Assembly: GCF_900021165.1 (NCBI RefSeq)
Contig: NZ_FCOQ01000018.1
Coordinates: forward strand, 707,285-771,284
Direction of reading: 5' to 3'
DNA length: 64,000 nucleotides
Source of the DNA: Paenibacillus phocaeensis
GTDB lineage: Bacteria; Bacillota; Bacilli; Paenibacillales; Paenibacillaceae
The notes below the pieces were generated by a model that did not search any database, was not told the origin of the DNA, and saw only the letters and a list, made by a program, of their open reading frames with translations. Positions 8,802 to 16,564 of the stretch are shown in pieces; position 1 is the stretch's first letter; every line of letters begins with the position of its first letter. A program made the position numbers and the translations under genes.

Positions 8802-10016
8802 TTAGCTGAGCGTATCTTCCAGGCTGTCCGCCGGGCCGAAGAATTCAAAGTGGATCCGTTCGTCCGGCACGCCCCAATCCTTCAAGGCGCGGCGAACGGT
8901 CTTCATAAACGGAACCGGCCCGCAGAAATAAAAATCACTGTCAGCCGCAGCGACCGTCTTCAGCCAAGGCAGGTCGATGTAGCCGGTTTTGTCGCTGCTG
9001 TCGCCGGCTTCCGGCGTTTCATAAACGGTGTAGGCGCGCAGATGATCATACGTCCGGGCAAGTTCGGCGATCTGGTCGTTCATGGCGTGGAGCCTCGCGC
9101 TGCGGGCTGCATGGATATAGACGATTTCCCGCTTCGTTCCGCTTTGCAGGGCGGTCTCCAGCATGCTGACCATCGGTGTAAGACCTACGCCGCCGCTGAT
9201 CAGCACAAGCGGGAGATCCTTCGTTTGGTCCAGCGTGAAGTCGCCGGCCGGCGCGCTAAGCTCCAGCACATCGCCTTCTCCGATGCGAGAGTGCAAATAA
9301 GTCGAGACTATGCCGGCCGGGCGATCCCCAGCGGCATCCTCCCGCTTCACCGATATCCGGTAATACGGATGACCCGGTGCCGTAGATAGGCTGTAATGGC
9401 GCAGATGGGTAAATTCCTGGCCTTCGGGCTTCACGCAGACGGTAATATATTGCCCCGGCTCATAGGAGGCGATCGCTTGACCGTCCTCCGGCTTCAGATA
9501 AAACGAGGTGATCCCCTCGCTCTCCTTGACTTTACGGTCAACGATAAACCGGCGGAATCCGCGCCAACCGCCTTTTTTCTCCTCCGCCTCCCGATACATC
9601 TCCGCCTCCACGCTGATAAACACATCGGCGATCACGCCGTAGGCCTTGGCCCAGGCATCGAGAATTGCTTCAGTGGCGGCGTCGCCAAGCACCGTTTTGA
9701 TGGCGGCGAGCAGGTTCTCGCCGACGATCGGGTAATGCTCCGGCCGGATTCCGAGCGCCCGGTGCTTCTGGGCAATCCCTCGAACGACCGGGAGAATCTC
9801 CTCCAGACGGTCGATATGCGCTGCGGCGGCATAGACCGCGTTGGCCAGCGCTGCAGGTTGTTTTCCTTGGCGCTGATTGGCATGGTTAAATACGTTCAGC
9901 AGCTCGGGATGATTTTTGAACATCGTTTGATAGAAGGTTTTCGTAATCGTTTGTCCATGGACTTCCAGCACCGGGACGGTCGATTTGATGATTTCAATGG
10001 TTTTAGCGTCTAGCAT
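8802..10016 (-). CDS. hmp: flavohemoprotein, nitric oxide dioxygenase
   Basis: Converts NO and O2 to nitrate with NAD(P)H. The N-terminal globin (1-~140) has Tyr29 and proximal His85 in AQKHRALGI. The FAD domain (~150-260) shows LRHYSLST (RxYS motif). The NAD domain has LVLISGGVGLTPMVSML and C-terminal FYFCGPVPFM. 404 residues is the standard length. The upstream region holds a TGTGA-N6-TCAC box placed for class II activation, so expression under oxygen limitation or NO is likely. Confidence 0.96.
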   Translation of the reverse strand: MLDAKTIEIIKSTVPVLEVHGQTITKTFYQTMFKNHPELLNVFNHANQRQGKQPAALANAVYAAAAHIDRLEEILPVVRGIAQKHRALGIRPEHYPIVGENLLAAIKTVLGDAATEAILDAWAKAYGVIADVFISVEAEMYREAEEKKGGWRGFRRFIVDRKVKESEGITSFYLKPEDGQAIASYEPGQYITVCVKPEGQEFTHLRHYSLSTAPGHPYYRISVKREDAAGDRPAGIVSTYLHSRIGEGDVLELSAPAGDFTLDQTKDLPLVLISGGVGLTPMVSMLETALQSGTKREIVYIHAARSARLHAMNDQIAELARTYDHLRAYTVYETPEAGDSSDKTGYIDLPWLKTVAAADSDFYFCGPVPFMKTVRRALKDWGVPDERIHFEFFGPADSLEDTLS

Positions 10017-10053
10017 GGGTGGACCCTCTTTCCTGGAAATTTCGTTCCACCTC

Positions 10054-10096
10054 AGTATAGGGAGCGGGGGGAGTCAAAAAGGTGACTTCTGTCACA
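10054..10096 (-). promoter_or_regulatory. hmp promoter with Fnr/Crp-type box
   Basis: Read on the minus strand, TGTGACAGAAGTCACC (10096-10081) matches TGTGA-N6-TCACA except the last base. The -10 TATACT lies at 10059-10054. A start about 7 bases past the -10 (near 10047) puts the box centre at -41.5, the class II activator position. The -35 region is otherwise poor, as expected for an activator-dependent promoter. Confidence 0.65.
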
Positions 10097-10207
10097 ACGA
10101 AAGTTGCCAAAGTGTGAACTGTTCCTAAAATGCAATGATAAGTATCACATTATTCGCTAAAAATAAAAAGGCTTATCGGCATGAACGTGGAGTCATGATT
10201 TGAATTG

Positions 10208-10460
10208 TGGTATAATATGAATAGAAGAAATTCTAACAGAAAGGATCAGGATACCATGTGTCCCCGAAGGACGAAATCCCAAAGGACGATTTGGAAACGT
10301 TGTGATCTCTCTTATACTTAGCTCCCTTCGTAGCTAGTCGGTATCTCGGCGACAAACCTACGAAGGAAGCGTGAAATCATGCGAAGGATCTACTCCTCAT
10401 GGACTCACTCCGTAGGGCGTTGCCGGATGGTCAACCAAACTACGATAAGAGGGATTCCAA
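10208..10460 (+). promoter_or_regulatory. structured leader with twin hairpins upstream of the yitT-family gene
   Basis: Extended -10 TGG-TATAAT at 10208-10216 predicts a ~238-base leader. It holds a leader-peptide frame (10256-10321) and two hairpins of the same geometry: CGTAG, 3 nt, GTCG, 9-nt loop, CGAC, 4 nt, CTACG at 10329-10362; and CGTAG, 3 nt, GTTG, 9-nt loop, CAAC, 4 nt, CTACG at 10411-10444. The inner stems co-vary (C-G against T-A). The first outer stem extends to CCTTCGTAG/CTACGAAGG. AGAGGG (10448-10453) right after the second hairpin is the ribosome-binding site. It matches no riboswitch class I recognise. Confidence 0.55.
10256..10321 (+). CDS. candidate 21-residue leader peptide
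   Basis: ATG at 10256 with AGAAAGGA about 10 bases upstream opens a 21-codon frame ending in TAG at 10319-10321, where the first leader hairpin begins. The peptide is basic (four Arg, two Lys) and has two Cys. Its Arg4-Arg5 codons contain CGAAGG (10265-10270), which can pair with CCTTCG (10325-10330) of the first hairpin, so ribosome position could decide RNA folding. Role is inference; it may also be untranslated. Confidence 0.35.
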   Translation: MCPRRTKSQRTIWKRCDLSYT

Positions 10461-11126
10461 ATGAGGACAAAAGCAAGATGGCAAACGTACGGCATTCGAT
10501 TGTTGACGATGTTGGCAGGGTCTTGTCTACTGGCGTTTACGTATTACCACATCAATTTTCAGAACGGATTGTCGGAAGGCGGATTTGTCGGTCTGGCCTT
10601 GCTGGGCAAATATCTGTTTAATCTGCCCCCGGCATTAACCATGATCCTGCTGGATCTGCCGATTCTGGTACTCGCTTGGTGGCTGAAGGGCCATAAATTT
10701 GTGATGAATACGATGGTGGCGTCGCTGACGTTCTCGCTGGTTTACGAGCTGTGCGAACGATATTCTCCACTGACGATGAATCTGCAAGGCAATCTGCCGT
10801 TGGCCGCGTTAATGTCGGGCCTCCTCACCGGTTTCGGAGCAGGACTTGTCCTGCGGGCAGGCGGAGCGAGCGGCGGAGACGATATTTTGTCCATGCTGCT
10901 GAGCCAGTGGTCCGGCATCAAAATCGGTACGATGTTTATCATCATGGATGCGATTGTGCTGACGGTCTCGTTGTTATATTTACCATTTAAAGAAACGATG
11001 TTTACGATATTAGCGGTACTGATCGCCGGCAAGATGATTACCTGGACGGTTCATTACGGACAGGGACAGTTGACGCCGATGCGGCGGCTGCCTTACCCGA
11101 TCAAAGAGAAAACGGCTCGAGCTTGA
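10461..11126 (+). CDS. YitT/YczE-family integral membrane protein
   Basis: 221 residues with about five hydrophobic helices and the glycine-rich segment GAGLVLRAGGASGGDDILSMLL (positions ~128-149), typical of the YitT (DUF161) family. It lacks the C-terminal DUF2179 domain of longer YitT proteins. Function of the family is unknown; a transporter role has been guessed. The start is set by AGAGGG at 10448-10453. It is a single-gene unit: long structured leader before, strong terminator after. Confidence 0.8.
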   Translation: MRTKARWQTYGIRLLTMLAGSCLLAFTYYHINFQNGLSEGGFVGLALLGKYLFNLPPALTMILLDLPILVLAWWLKGHKFVMNTMVASLTFSLVYELCERYSPLTMNLQGNLPLAALMSGLLTGFGAGLVLRAGGASGGDDILSMLLSQWSGIKIGTMFIIMDAIVLTVSLLYLPFKETMFTILAVLIAGKMITWTVHYGQGQLTPMRRLPYPIKEKTARA

Positions 11127-11147
11127 GGCTCGGGCCGTTTTTTTTTT
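11111..11147 (+). terminator. intrinsic terminator overlapping the 3' end of the yitT-family gene
   Basis: A 12-bp stem, AACGGCTCGAGC (11111-11122) with GCTCGGGCCGTT (11128-11139), one G-U pair, followed by a run of about ten T. The left arm encodes the last codons of the gene. Confidence 0.88.
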
Positions 11148-11204
11148 ACATTTCATTTATCCCGGACGGAGAGGCGGGGAGAAGGGCGGTTGCCTTAGCT
11201 TTAC

Positions 11205-11687
11205 TTAGGACCTCCAGGAGCCTTGCTGTCTGCGGATCAGCACGATTTGTCCGGCATGGTAGGCGTCATGGAGCATCCAGCGGGATAATTCGCGTCCCAC
11301 AGATTCGTTCGTATTCGCGTACGGCGCTTCCAACTCATCCTCGGATAAAGAGGCGATCACCTCGCGCAATTCCAGCTGAATCCGTTTGGTTTCTGCCATC
11401 ACGTCCGTCCACGAGGCTTCATCCGCTGTCCCCACGGCAAAGGTCTCCTCGTTAGTTTCCACGCGTGCGCCCGGTTCCACCCCTGTTAGACGGCTAAGCA
11501 TCCGCTCGTTGTAATAATTGATGTGATTGACGGTTTGCCAGATGGTGTTGCCGCCTCCCGGCGGAGCCCAAACCGCTTGTTCGGCAGTCAAACCTGCCAG
11601 CGCCGTCGATAATGGGACGATCCATTCCTCTTCTTCCCAGGTGTTGTCTTTCTGCAATGCCAGCAAATCGGTGGCTCTTACGCTCAT
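11205..11687 (-). CDS. DinB-family protein (four-helix metal-binding fold)
   Basis: 160 residues. The DinB/YfiT-type pattern of spaced metal-ligand histidines is visible: His in TVNHINYYN (~55) and two in WMLHDAYHAGQI near the C-terminus (~137-142). Members include thiol transferases (bacillithiol or mycothiol dependent) and many proteins of unknown role. It is divergent from the CGNR regulator gene, with only a short shared region holding GTAAC/GTTAC repeats, so regulation by that neighbour is plausible. Confidence 0.8.
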   Translation of the reverse strand: MSVRATDLLALQKDNTWEEEEWIVPLSTALAGLTAEQAVWAPPGGGNTIWQTVNHINYYNERMLSRLTGVEPGARVETNEETFAVGTADEASWTDVMAETKRIQLELREVIASLSEDELEAPYANTNESVGRELSRWMLHDAYHAGQIVLIRRQQGSWRS

Positions 11688-11709
11688 TTCACAGCTCCTC
11701 CTTAGGTTT

Positions 11710-11801
11710 GTAACTGGTTAGTTCGAGTTTTAAGGGTTACAATGGTATTGTAGCAGAAGTTGAATTGAATGTAACCATTAAAATAAATTTTAGATCGTTA
11801 C
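11710..11801. promoter_or_regulatory. paired GTAAC-N21-GTTAC inverted repeats between divergent genes
   Basis: GTAAC (11710-11714) with GTTAC (11736-11740), and again GTAAC (11771-11775) with GTTAC (11797-11801). Both units are 31 bp with the same 21-bp interior and share a TTTTA inside. They sit between dinB-like and CGNR genes and look like two operator copies. The second covers the apparent 5' end of the longest CGNR frame. Confidence 0.4.
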
Positions 11802-11821
11802 ATCCTTGGGGGTTGGCGGAA

Positions 11822-12388
11822 TTGGAGACATTGTGGAGTGATTTTTTGAATAGTGAGTGGCATGATTGGCGGGGAAGCGGGCGCAGCGAAGATCGGCTGG
11901 AGAAGCCGACCTGGCAGGAGCGGCTCCTGAGCGACTGGCATTTAGTCGCACCGGTCCCCATGCCTGCGGAGGAGGCAGAGGCGATGCGTCGATTTCGGGA
12001 GCAACTTCGCGCATTGGCGGTTAAATTGGCAGAAGGCGGGAAGATGGATAATGGGGATTGGCAGCTCTTAAACGAGTATCTATCGCCGGATACGGTGACC
12101 CGCCGCTTGATCGGCGAACCTGGGACCCTCCGGTTGGAATATATTCCAGTGACGGAGGATTGGCGTCATGTGCGGGCGGAAATCGCCGCAAGCTTCGGCG
12201 AAACGCTGCTTGGCGGAGAGACAGGGAGGATTCGGGTATGCGATAATTCCGATTGCCGCTGGATTTTTTATGATGACACGCGCAACCGTACGAAGAAATA
12301 CTGCGATGATAAAATGTGCGGCAACCTGATGAAGGTGCGGCGGTTCCGTGCCCGGAAGAAAGCGGGAGCGGGGCAGGGCGAGGAATAG
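11822..12388 (+). CDS. CGNR zinc-finger (ABATE-domain) putative transcription regulator
   Basis: About 188 residues. The C-terminal ~45 residues carry a zinc finger, VCDNSDCRWIFYDDT then KYCDDKMCGN, the CGNR signature in which Cys residues bind zinc, followed by a basic tail (KVRRFRARKK). The N-terminal part with DFLNSEWHDWRG fits the ABATE stress-sensing domain. The frame can start at TTG 11765, but that lacks a good ribosome-binding site and overlaps the repeat at 11771-11801. TTG at 11822 has GGGGG nine bases upstream and is preferred. Role: regulator by family; target unknown, the divergent DinB gene being the obvious candidate. Confidence 0.72.
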   Translation: METLWSDFLNSEWHDWRGSGRSEDRLEKPTWQERLLSDWHLVAPVPMPAEEAEAMRRFREQLRALAVKLAEGGKMDNGDWQLLNEYLSPDTVTRRLIGEPGTLRLEYIPVTEDWRHVRAEIAASFGETLLGGETGRIRVCDNSDCRWIFYDDTRNRTKKYCDDKMCGNLMKVRRFRARKKAGAGQGEE

Positions 12389-12412
12389 AGTCATATTGTT
12401 CGTTGAAATGAG

Positions 12413-12442
12413 AACAAGGCTGCCGGGATCGGCAGCCTTGTT
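12413..12442. terminator. bidirectional terminator between the CGNR gene and msrAB
   Basis: A 13-bp perfect stem, AACAAGGCTGCCG (12413-12425) with CGGCAGCCTTGTT (12430-12442), between convergent genes. Confidence 0.85.
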
Positions 12443-12458
12443 TATGAATAGAGATGGT

Positions 12459-13439
12459 TTACTCGTGCGCATCATCAAACAGGTAGAGATATTCCCCGTA
12501 CCCTTCCTTCTCCAGGTCCGCCTTCGGTACGAACCGGAGTGCTGCGGAATTTATGCAATAGCGCAGTCCGGTTGGTTCCGGACCGTCCTCGAAGACGTGG
12601 CCAAGGTGAGAATCCCCCAATCGGCTGCGCACCTCGGTACGGATCATGAAGTGGCTGGTATCGGTTTTCTCCTTGATATGATAGCTGTGCAGCGGGCGCG
12701 TAAAGCTCGGCCAGCCGCAGCCGGCATCGTATTTATCACGGGAGCTGAACAGCGGCTCTCCGGACACGACATCCACGTAAATCCCCTCTTCTTCGTGATC
12801 CCAATACTCGCCGGTGAATGGCCGCTCGGTTGCGTTATTTTGCGTCACCTCATATTGCATGGGGGTCAGCCGGCGCTTCAGTTCTTCCTGATCGGCAGGG
12901 CCGGACCAGTGGCGTTCCAGGAAGTCCTCACGGCCGGAGCCTTTGCGATACAGCTTGTAATGCCCCGGATTTTTCTTATGGTATTGCTGATGATATTCCT
13001 CTGCGGGATAGAAAGGAGCCGCCGGCAGAATCGGGGTAACAATCGGCTTATCGAAGCGGCCGCTTTGCGCAAGCTCCTGCTTGGACGCTTCCGCCTCCAG
13101 ACGCTGCTGCTCGTCATGGTAGAAAATCGCAGTGCGGTACGAGTCGCCGCGATCATGAAATTGCCCGCCCTCGTCCGTCGGGTCGATCTGCTGCCAATAG
13201 AGCTCCAACAGCTTGCGGTAAGGAAACACAGCCGGGTCGTACGTGATCTGTACGGCTTCGTAGTGGCCGGTATGTCCGGCGCAAACCTGCTCGTAGGTAG
13301 GATTAACCGTATGACCGCCGGTGTATCCGGATATAATGCCATGGATGCCGGGGAGCTCTTCGAATGGCGATACCATACACCAGAAGCAGCCTCCGGCAAA
13401 GGTGGCGAGTTTGACATGGATATTTGACGCTGGACTCAT
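12459..13439 (-). CDS. msrAB: fused peptide methionine sulfoxide reductase MsrA-MsrB
   Basis: 326 residues carrying both enzymes. MsrA (~1-160) has the active site GGCFWCM and repairs the S-sulfoxide. MsrB (~185-315) has CGWPSF and catalytic Cys in [11 protein letters not shown] and repairs the R-sulfoxide. MsrB lacks the two CxxC zinc pairs in what I can read. GGAGGGATCACA precedes the ATG. It is a lone gene in an oxidative/nitrosative neighbourhood (hmp, DinB). Cytosolic: no signal peptide. Confidence 0.95.
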   Translation of the reverse strand: MSPASNIHVKLATFAGGCFWCMVSPFEELPGIHGIISGYTGGHTVNPTYEQVCAGHTGHYEAVQITYDPAVFPYRKLLELYWQQIDPTDEGGQFHDRGDSYRTAIFYHDEQQRLEAEASKQELAQSGRFDKPIVTPILPAAPFYPAEEYHQQYHKKNPGHYKLYRKGSGREDFLERHWSGPADQEELKRRLTPMQYEVTQNNATERPFTGEYWDHEEEGIYVDVVSGEPLFSSRDKYDAGCGWPSFTRPLHSYHIKEKTDTSHFMIRTEVRSRLGDSHLGHVFEDGPEPTGLRYCINSAALRFVPKADLEKEGYGEYLYLFDDAHE

Positions 13440-13531
13440 TGTGATCCCTCCATTTCGATCTTTATTATAACTTGTTTTGTCACCAAACCCAAAACGTTGG
13501 CATAAAAAAGCTGGTGCTCTCCCGAAGTACG

Positions 13532-13540
13532 TGCTATAAT
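13532..13540 (+). promoter_or_regulatory. extended -10 promoter for the riboswitch-terC unit
   Basis: TGC-TATAAT at 13532-13540 lies about 20 bases before the conserved riboswitch core. No strong -35 is seen, which an extended -10 tolerates. Confidence 0.65.
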
Positions 13541-13560
13541 GATTCCATTAATCATGCATG

Positions 13561-13692
13561 GTTCCCAAAGGGGAGTAGCTGCTACAATAAAGTCGTCATT
13601 ACGGGAGTGATACATACCCCCGGCTTTATTGGCAACGATACGTTGTTAGCGAGACCTTTGCCCGTAGCGAGTATTGGGTAAAGGTCTCTTTT
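13561..13692 (+). promoter_or_regulatory. yybP-ykoY manganese riboswitch
   Basis: The conserved core AAAGGGGAGTAGC (13567-13579) and GGCAACGATAC (13631-13641) are those of the Mn2+-sensing yybP-ykoY class. The final stem, GAGACCTTT (13651-13659) with AAAGGTCTC (13680-13688) followed by TTTT, is the expression-platform hairpin. Known members raise expression of TerC/YkoY or MntP-type exporters when Mn2+ is high, matching the terC gene downstream. Confidence 0.88.
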
Positions 13693-13716
13693 GATGCATA
13701 AAATTGCGTCGTGCCC

Positions 13717-13741
13717 AATACGGACACGGCGTATTTTTTTT
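13717..13741 (+). terminator. second terminator-like hairpin in the terC leader
   Basis: AATACG (13717-13722), seven-base loop, CGTATT (13730-13735), running into eight T. It follows the riboswitch hairpin by about 30 bases and has a better T-run than that hairpin, yet lies upstream of terC. Confidence 0.55.
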
Positions 13742-13890
13742 GGATCCAGATGGGGATTGTTCCCGTAGCCCCAGCCGCATCAATTGTCCGCCGGCCAGTT
13801 ACAATATCCTTATCAGCCAGCGGTCGATCGCAAGGCGGTTTTCCAGAAAGAATAGGTCCGCTGCATGGTACATTAGAAAGGGGAGAGAAC

Positions 13891-14586
13891 ATGGAGTTAT
13901 TTTCGCCGGAATTTTGGATGGCCCTATTATCCATCGTCCTGATCGACCTCGTCCTTGCAGGGGATAACGCGATCGTTATCGGGCTGGCTGCCCGTAACGT
14001 GCCGCATCAGGACCAGAAGAAAGTCATCATTTGGGGAACCGTGGGCGCGATCGTCATCCGGGTGATCATGACGCTGCTCGTCGTGCAGTTGCTCAACATC
14101 CCGGGCCTGCGCCTTGCCGGCGGTCTTGCCTTGGTCTGGATCGCTTACAAATTACTGGTTGAGGAGAAGAACCACGAAATTAAAGCAGGCAACCGGATGT
14201 GGGCGGCGATCCGCACGATCATCATCGCCGATGCGATGATGGGCCTGGATAACGTACTCGCTGTCGCGGGGGCCGCGCATGGGGACACCCTGCTGGTGAT
14301 CATCGGTTTGGCAGTGTCCGTTCCGATCATGGTTTGGGGCAGCACGATGATCCTGAAGCTGACCGAGCGTTTCCCGATTGTGATTACAATCGGCGCGGCT
14401 GTACTCGCCTGGACATCGGCCAAGATGATCGTGGAAGAGCCGCTGATTCATGACTGGTTCGCCAGCCCGTGGATCAAATACGGCTTCGAAATCCTCGTTA
14501 TCGCTGCCGTTGTGCTGCTGGGCACCTACATGAAGAAGCGAAAAGCACGCCTTCGCCCAACCGTTCCGCAAACGAACGGAGGATAA
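13891..14586 (+). CDS. TerC/YkoY-family membrane protein, probable manganese exporter
   Basis: 231 residues, about seven membrane helices. Acidic membrane motifs IDLVLAGDNAIVIGLAAR and IIADAMMGLDNVLAVAGAAH mark the TerC family, whose bacterial members export Mn2+ or load it into secreted enzymes. GGGGAG five bases ahead supports ATG 13891; longer in-frame extensions run into the leader and are rejected. It stands alone after a manganese riboswitch, so induction by excess manganese is expected. Confidence 0.9.
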   Translation: MELFSPEFWMALLSIVLIDLVLAGDNAIVIGLAARNVPHQDQKKVIIWGTVGAIVIRVIMTLLVVQLLNIPGLRLAGGLALVWIAYKLLVEEKNHEIKAGNRMWAAIRTIIIADAMMGLDNVLAVAGAAHGDTLLVIIGLAVSVPIMVWGSTMILKLTERFPIVITIGAAVLAWTSAKMIVEEPLIHDWFASPWIKYGFEILVIAAVVLLGTYMKKRKARLRPTVPQTNGG

Positions 14587-14599
14587 AGCTTAACACTGG

Positions 14600-14646
14600 A
14601 ACAACGCCGCAGGCGGCCATTCTCATGGGCTGCTCGCGGCGTTGTT
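14600..14646 (+). terminator. intrinsic terminator after terC
   Basis: AACAACGCCGC (14600-14610) pairs with GCGGCGTTGTT (14636-14646); the 25-base interior can fold further. Confidence 0.75.
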
Positions 14647-14662
14647 TGCATTGCGGGGATGC

Positions 14663-15484
14663 TTAAGTGCTGTTATCCCTGGCGGTTAAGCGAAATTGCT
14701 TCGGCGACATGCCAAACCGCTTGCGAAATACTTTATGGAAGTAGTTGTAGCTGGGGAAGCCCGAGCTTTCCGCAACATGTTCGAGCGACAAAGGGCTGAA
14801 GATGATCCGCTCGCGCGCCATGTTGAGCCGCACTTCCAGGGTGTATTGAATCATACTGGTACCAAACGCCTGTTTGAACAGATGCACCGCCCGCGACACG
14901 CTGATGCCGACGTGGGCCGCCGCATCCTCCAGCTTAAAGGGGGAGGAGGCATTCTCTTCGATATAATTTTTCAGGCGGTGGGCAAGATAGGTTGGATAGG
15001 TAGGCTGCGGCTGCTCCAGCAGGTTCCGTTCAATCTCCAGGCACAGGATTTTCAAATAATACTCCGATATTTCCGGGGTCGGATTCGAGATGCGGCGCTG
15101 CTCCAGCATGATCTGCCGGAAGGCTCCGACGATGCCCTCGGACAAAGGGACTTTCAAGCGATGAGGAAGCGGCCGACGATTCCACCAGGCTTCAATCCAT
15201 TCCCCGGACAAAAAGATATAGTAATCTCCGCTGGACACCGCCGTTTCGCCCGTGCCGTTCGGCTCGGCTTCGATTATGAGCTCATAGGGGTCTCCCGGGG
15301 CAAACAGCAGCAAGTCGCCGGGCTCCAGCAATTCCAGCCGCCCGTTCAGCCGTGAACGGCATTTGCCTAACGTCTGCAGGCGAATCAAATAATTCTCGTG
15401 CCCATCCCCTTGCGTCGTGTGGAACGGCTTGCGGTGCAACGAATAGCCAGCATGCAAAATTTGCAGGTTTGCTTCCTCTTTCAT
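14663..15484 (-). CDS. AraC-family transcription regulator
   Basis: 273 residues. N-terminal cupin-like sensor (~15-140, e.g. LELLEPGDLLLFAPGDPYEL) and C-terminal double helix-turn-helix (~170-268) ending in SSGFPSYNYFHKVFRKRFGMSPKQFR, the diagnostic AraC motif. The ribosome-binding site TGGAGGACAG precedes the ATG. It is divergent from the isomerase/dehydrogenase pair at 15794-17639, so it probably activates that pair in response to a sugar or polyol. Confidence 0.9.
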   Translation of the reverse strand: MKEEANLQILHAGYSLHRKPFHTTQGDGHENYLIRLQTLGKCRSRLNGRLELLEPGDLLLFAPGDPYELIIEAEPNGTGETAVSSGDYYIFLSGEWIEAWWNRRPLPHRLKVPLSEGIVGAFRQIMLEQRRISNPTPEISEYYLKILCLEIERNLLEQPQPTYPTYLAHRLKNYIEENASSPFKLEDAAAHVGISVSRAVHLFKQAFGTSMIQYTLEVRLNMARERIIFSPLSLEHVAESSGFPSYNYFHKVFRKRFGMSPKQFRLTARDNST

Positions 15485-15793
15485 AGCTGTCCTCCATAGG
15501 GTTTTCCAAAAAAATGACCAGATTGTTCATGTTTCAATCACATTATTCATTTTACAATGGAGCGTTTTGAAATACCATGGTACATGGAAAGCGCAGTCTC
15601 CCCAACAAGCATCGGCTTGGAACCTGTGTTCCTTGGGGCAATTCGGGAGGAGCATTCTTGCGCAGACTGAACAGCGTCCTTAGAAGGCGCACGAGGGGAC
15701 GGAGAAATCGCAAATGAAAACGCATTCACCGTCAGGCAAAACACAATGGCTTAGCTGTATGCACCCAATACAAAGGAGAGGTGGACAAAAATC
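15485..15793. other. divergent intergenic region with candidate operators
   Basis: 309 bases without a gene. Two short inverted repeats stand out: CCATGGTACATGG near 15577-15589, and GGAAC-CTGT-GTTCC near 15617-15630. Either could be a regulator site for the divergent AraC protein. AAAGGAGAGGTGG at the end serves the isomerase gene. No clear sigma-A promoter is seen. Confidence 0.35.
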
Positions 15794-16564
15794 ATGACAC
15801 AGATCGGTTTGCAGTTGTATACGGTAAGAGAGCATTTGGAACGGGATTTTGAAGGAACGCTGCGCAAGGTGGCGGAGCTTGGCTATAAAGGCGTGGAGTT
15901 TGCCGGATTTTACGGGCGTACGGTGGAGCAGGTACAGAAAATTTTGCAAGAAACGGGATTAACCGCGATTGGTGCGCATACTCCGTACAACCGCTTGAAG
16001 GAAGCTCTGGATGAGGAATTGGCGTTCAACAAAGCGATAGGTAGCCGCTATATCATCGTTCCTTACTTGGCGGAGGAAGATCGTAACCGCTGGTCGGAAA
16101 TTATCGAGGATCTGAAAAGATTCGGTGAGCGCTGCAAAGAGGAAGATTTGGTGCTTTGCTATCATAACCATGATTTTGAGCTTACTTTGCAGCATGACGG
16201 CAAACCGGTGCTTGATGCGATCTATGAGCAAGTGCCGGCCTCCTTGCTGCAGGTTGAGCTCGATTCCTGCTGGGTTGCCTTTGCCGGGGCGAATCCGCTG
16301 GATTATATCGCTAAATACCAAGGGCGTCTTCCGCTGGTGCATTGGAAGGACCTGGTCAAGAAGGCGGACGGTTCGCCGGATACGGTCGAGCTTGGCCGTG
16401 GGGAAATCGCCATCACGGAGATCGGCGATGCTGCGATTGCCGCGGGGGCGAAATGGCTGATCGTCGAGCAGGATCATTGTGCAGGAGATGCCTTGGAAAG
16501 TATCGGAACAAGTATGGAGTGGGTACGCTCCTACGCGCAAAAGGGAGGAAACATTCGTGTCTAG
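15794..16564 (+). CDS. sugar phosphate isomerase/epimerase-family protein
   Basis: 256 residues, an AP-endonuclease-2-like TIM barrel (xylose-isomerase-like superfamily). N-terminal MTQIGLQLYTVREHLERDF is typical of IolE/YcjR-type members. Metal-ligand candidates occur in YHNHDFEL, VELDSCWV, LVHWKDL and VEQD. Substrate unknown. It overlaps the next gene by 8 bases, so it is co-translated with a Gfo/Idh/MocA dehydrogenase, a common pair in inositol or rare-sugar catabolism. Confidence 0.85.
   Translation: MTQIGLQLYTVREHLERDFEGTLRKVAELGYKGVEFAGFYGRTVEQVQKILQETGLTAIGAHTPYNRLKEALDEELAFNKAIGSRYIIVPYLAEEDRNRWSEIIEDLKRFGERCKEEDLVLCYHNHDFELTLQHDGKPVLDAIYEQVPASLLQVELDSCWVAFAGANPLDYIAKYQGRLPLVHWKDLVKKADGSPDTVELGRGEIAITEIGDAAIAAGAKWLIVEQDHCAGDALESIGTSMEWVRSYAQKGGNIRV

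Noticed and set aside
10379..10621. 80-codon frame overlapping the yitT-family gene start
   Set aside because: It runs through the leader hairpin and out of frame with the membrane protein; no ribosome-binding site.
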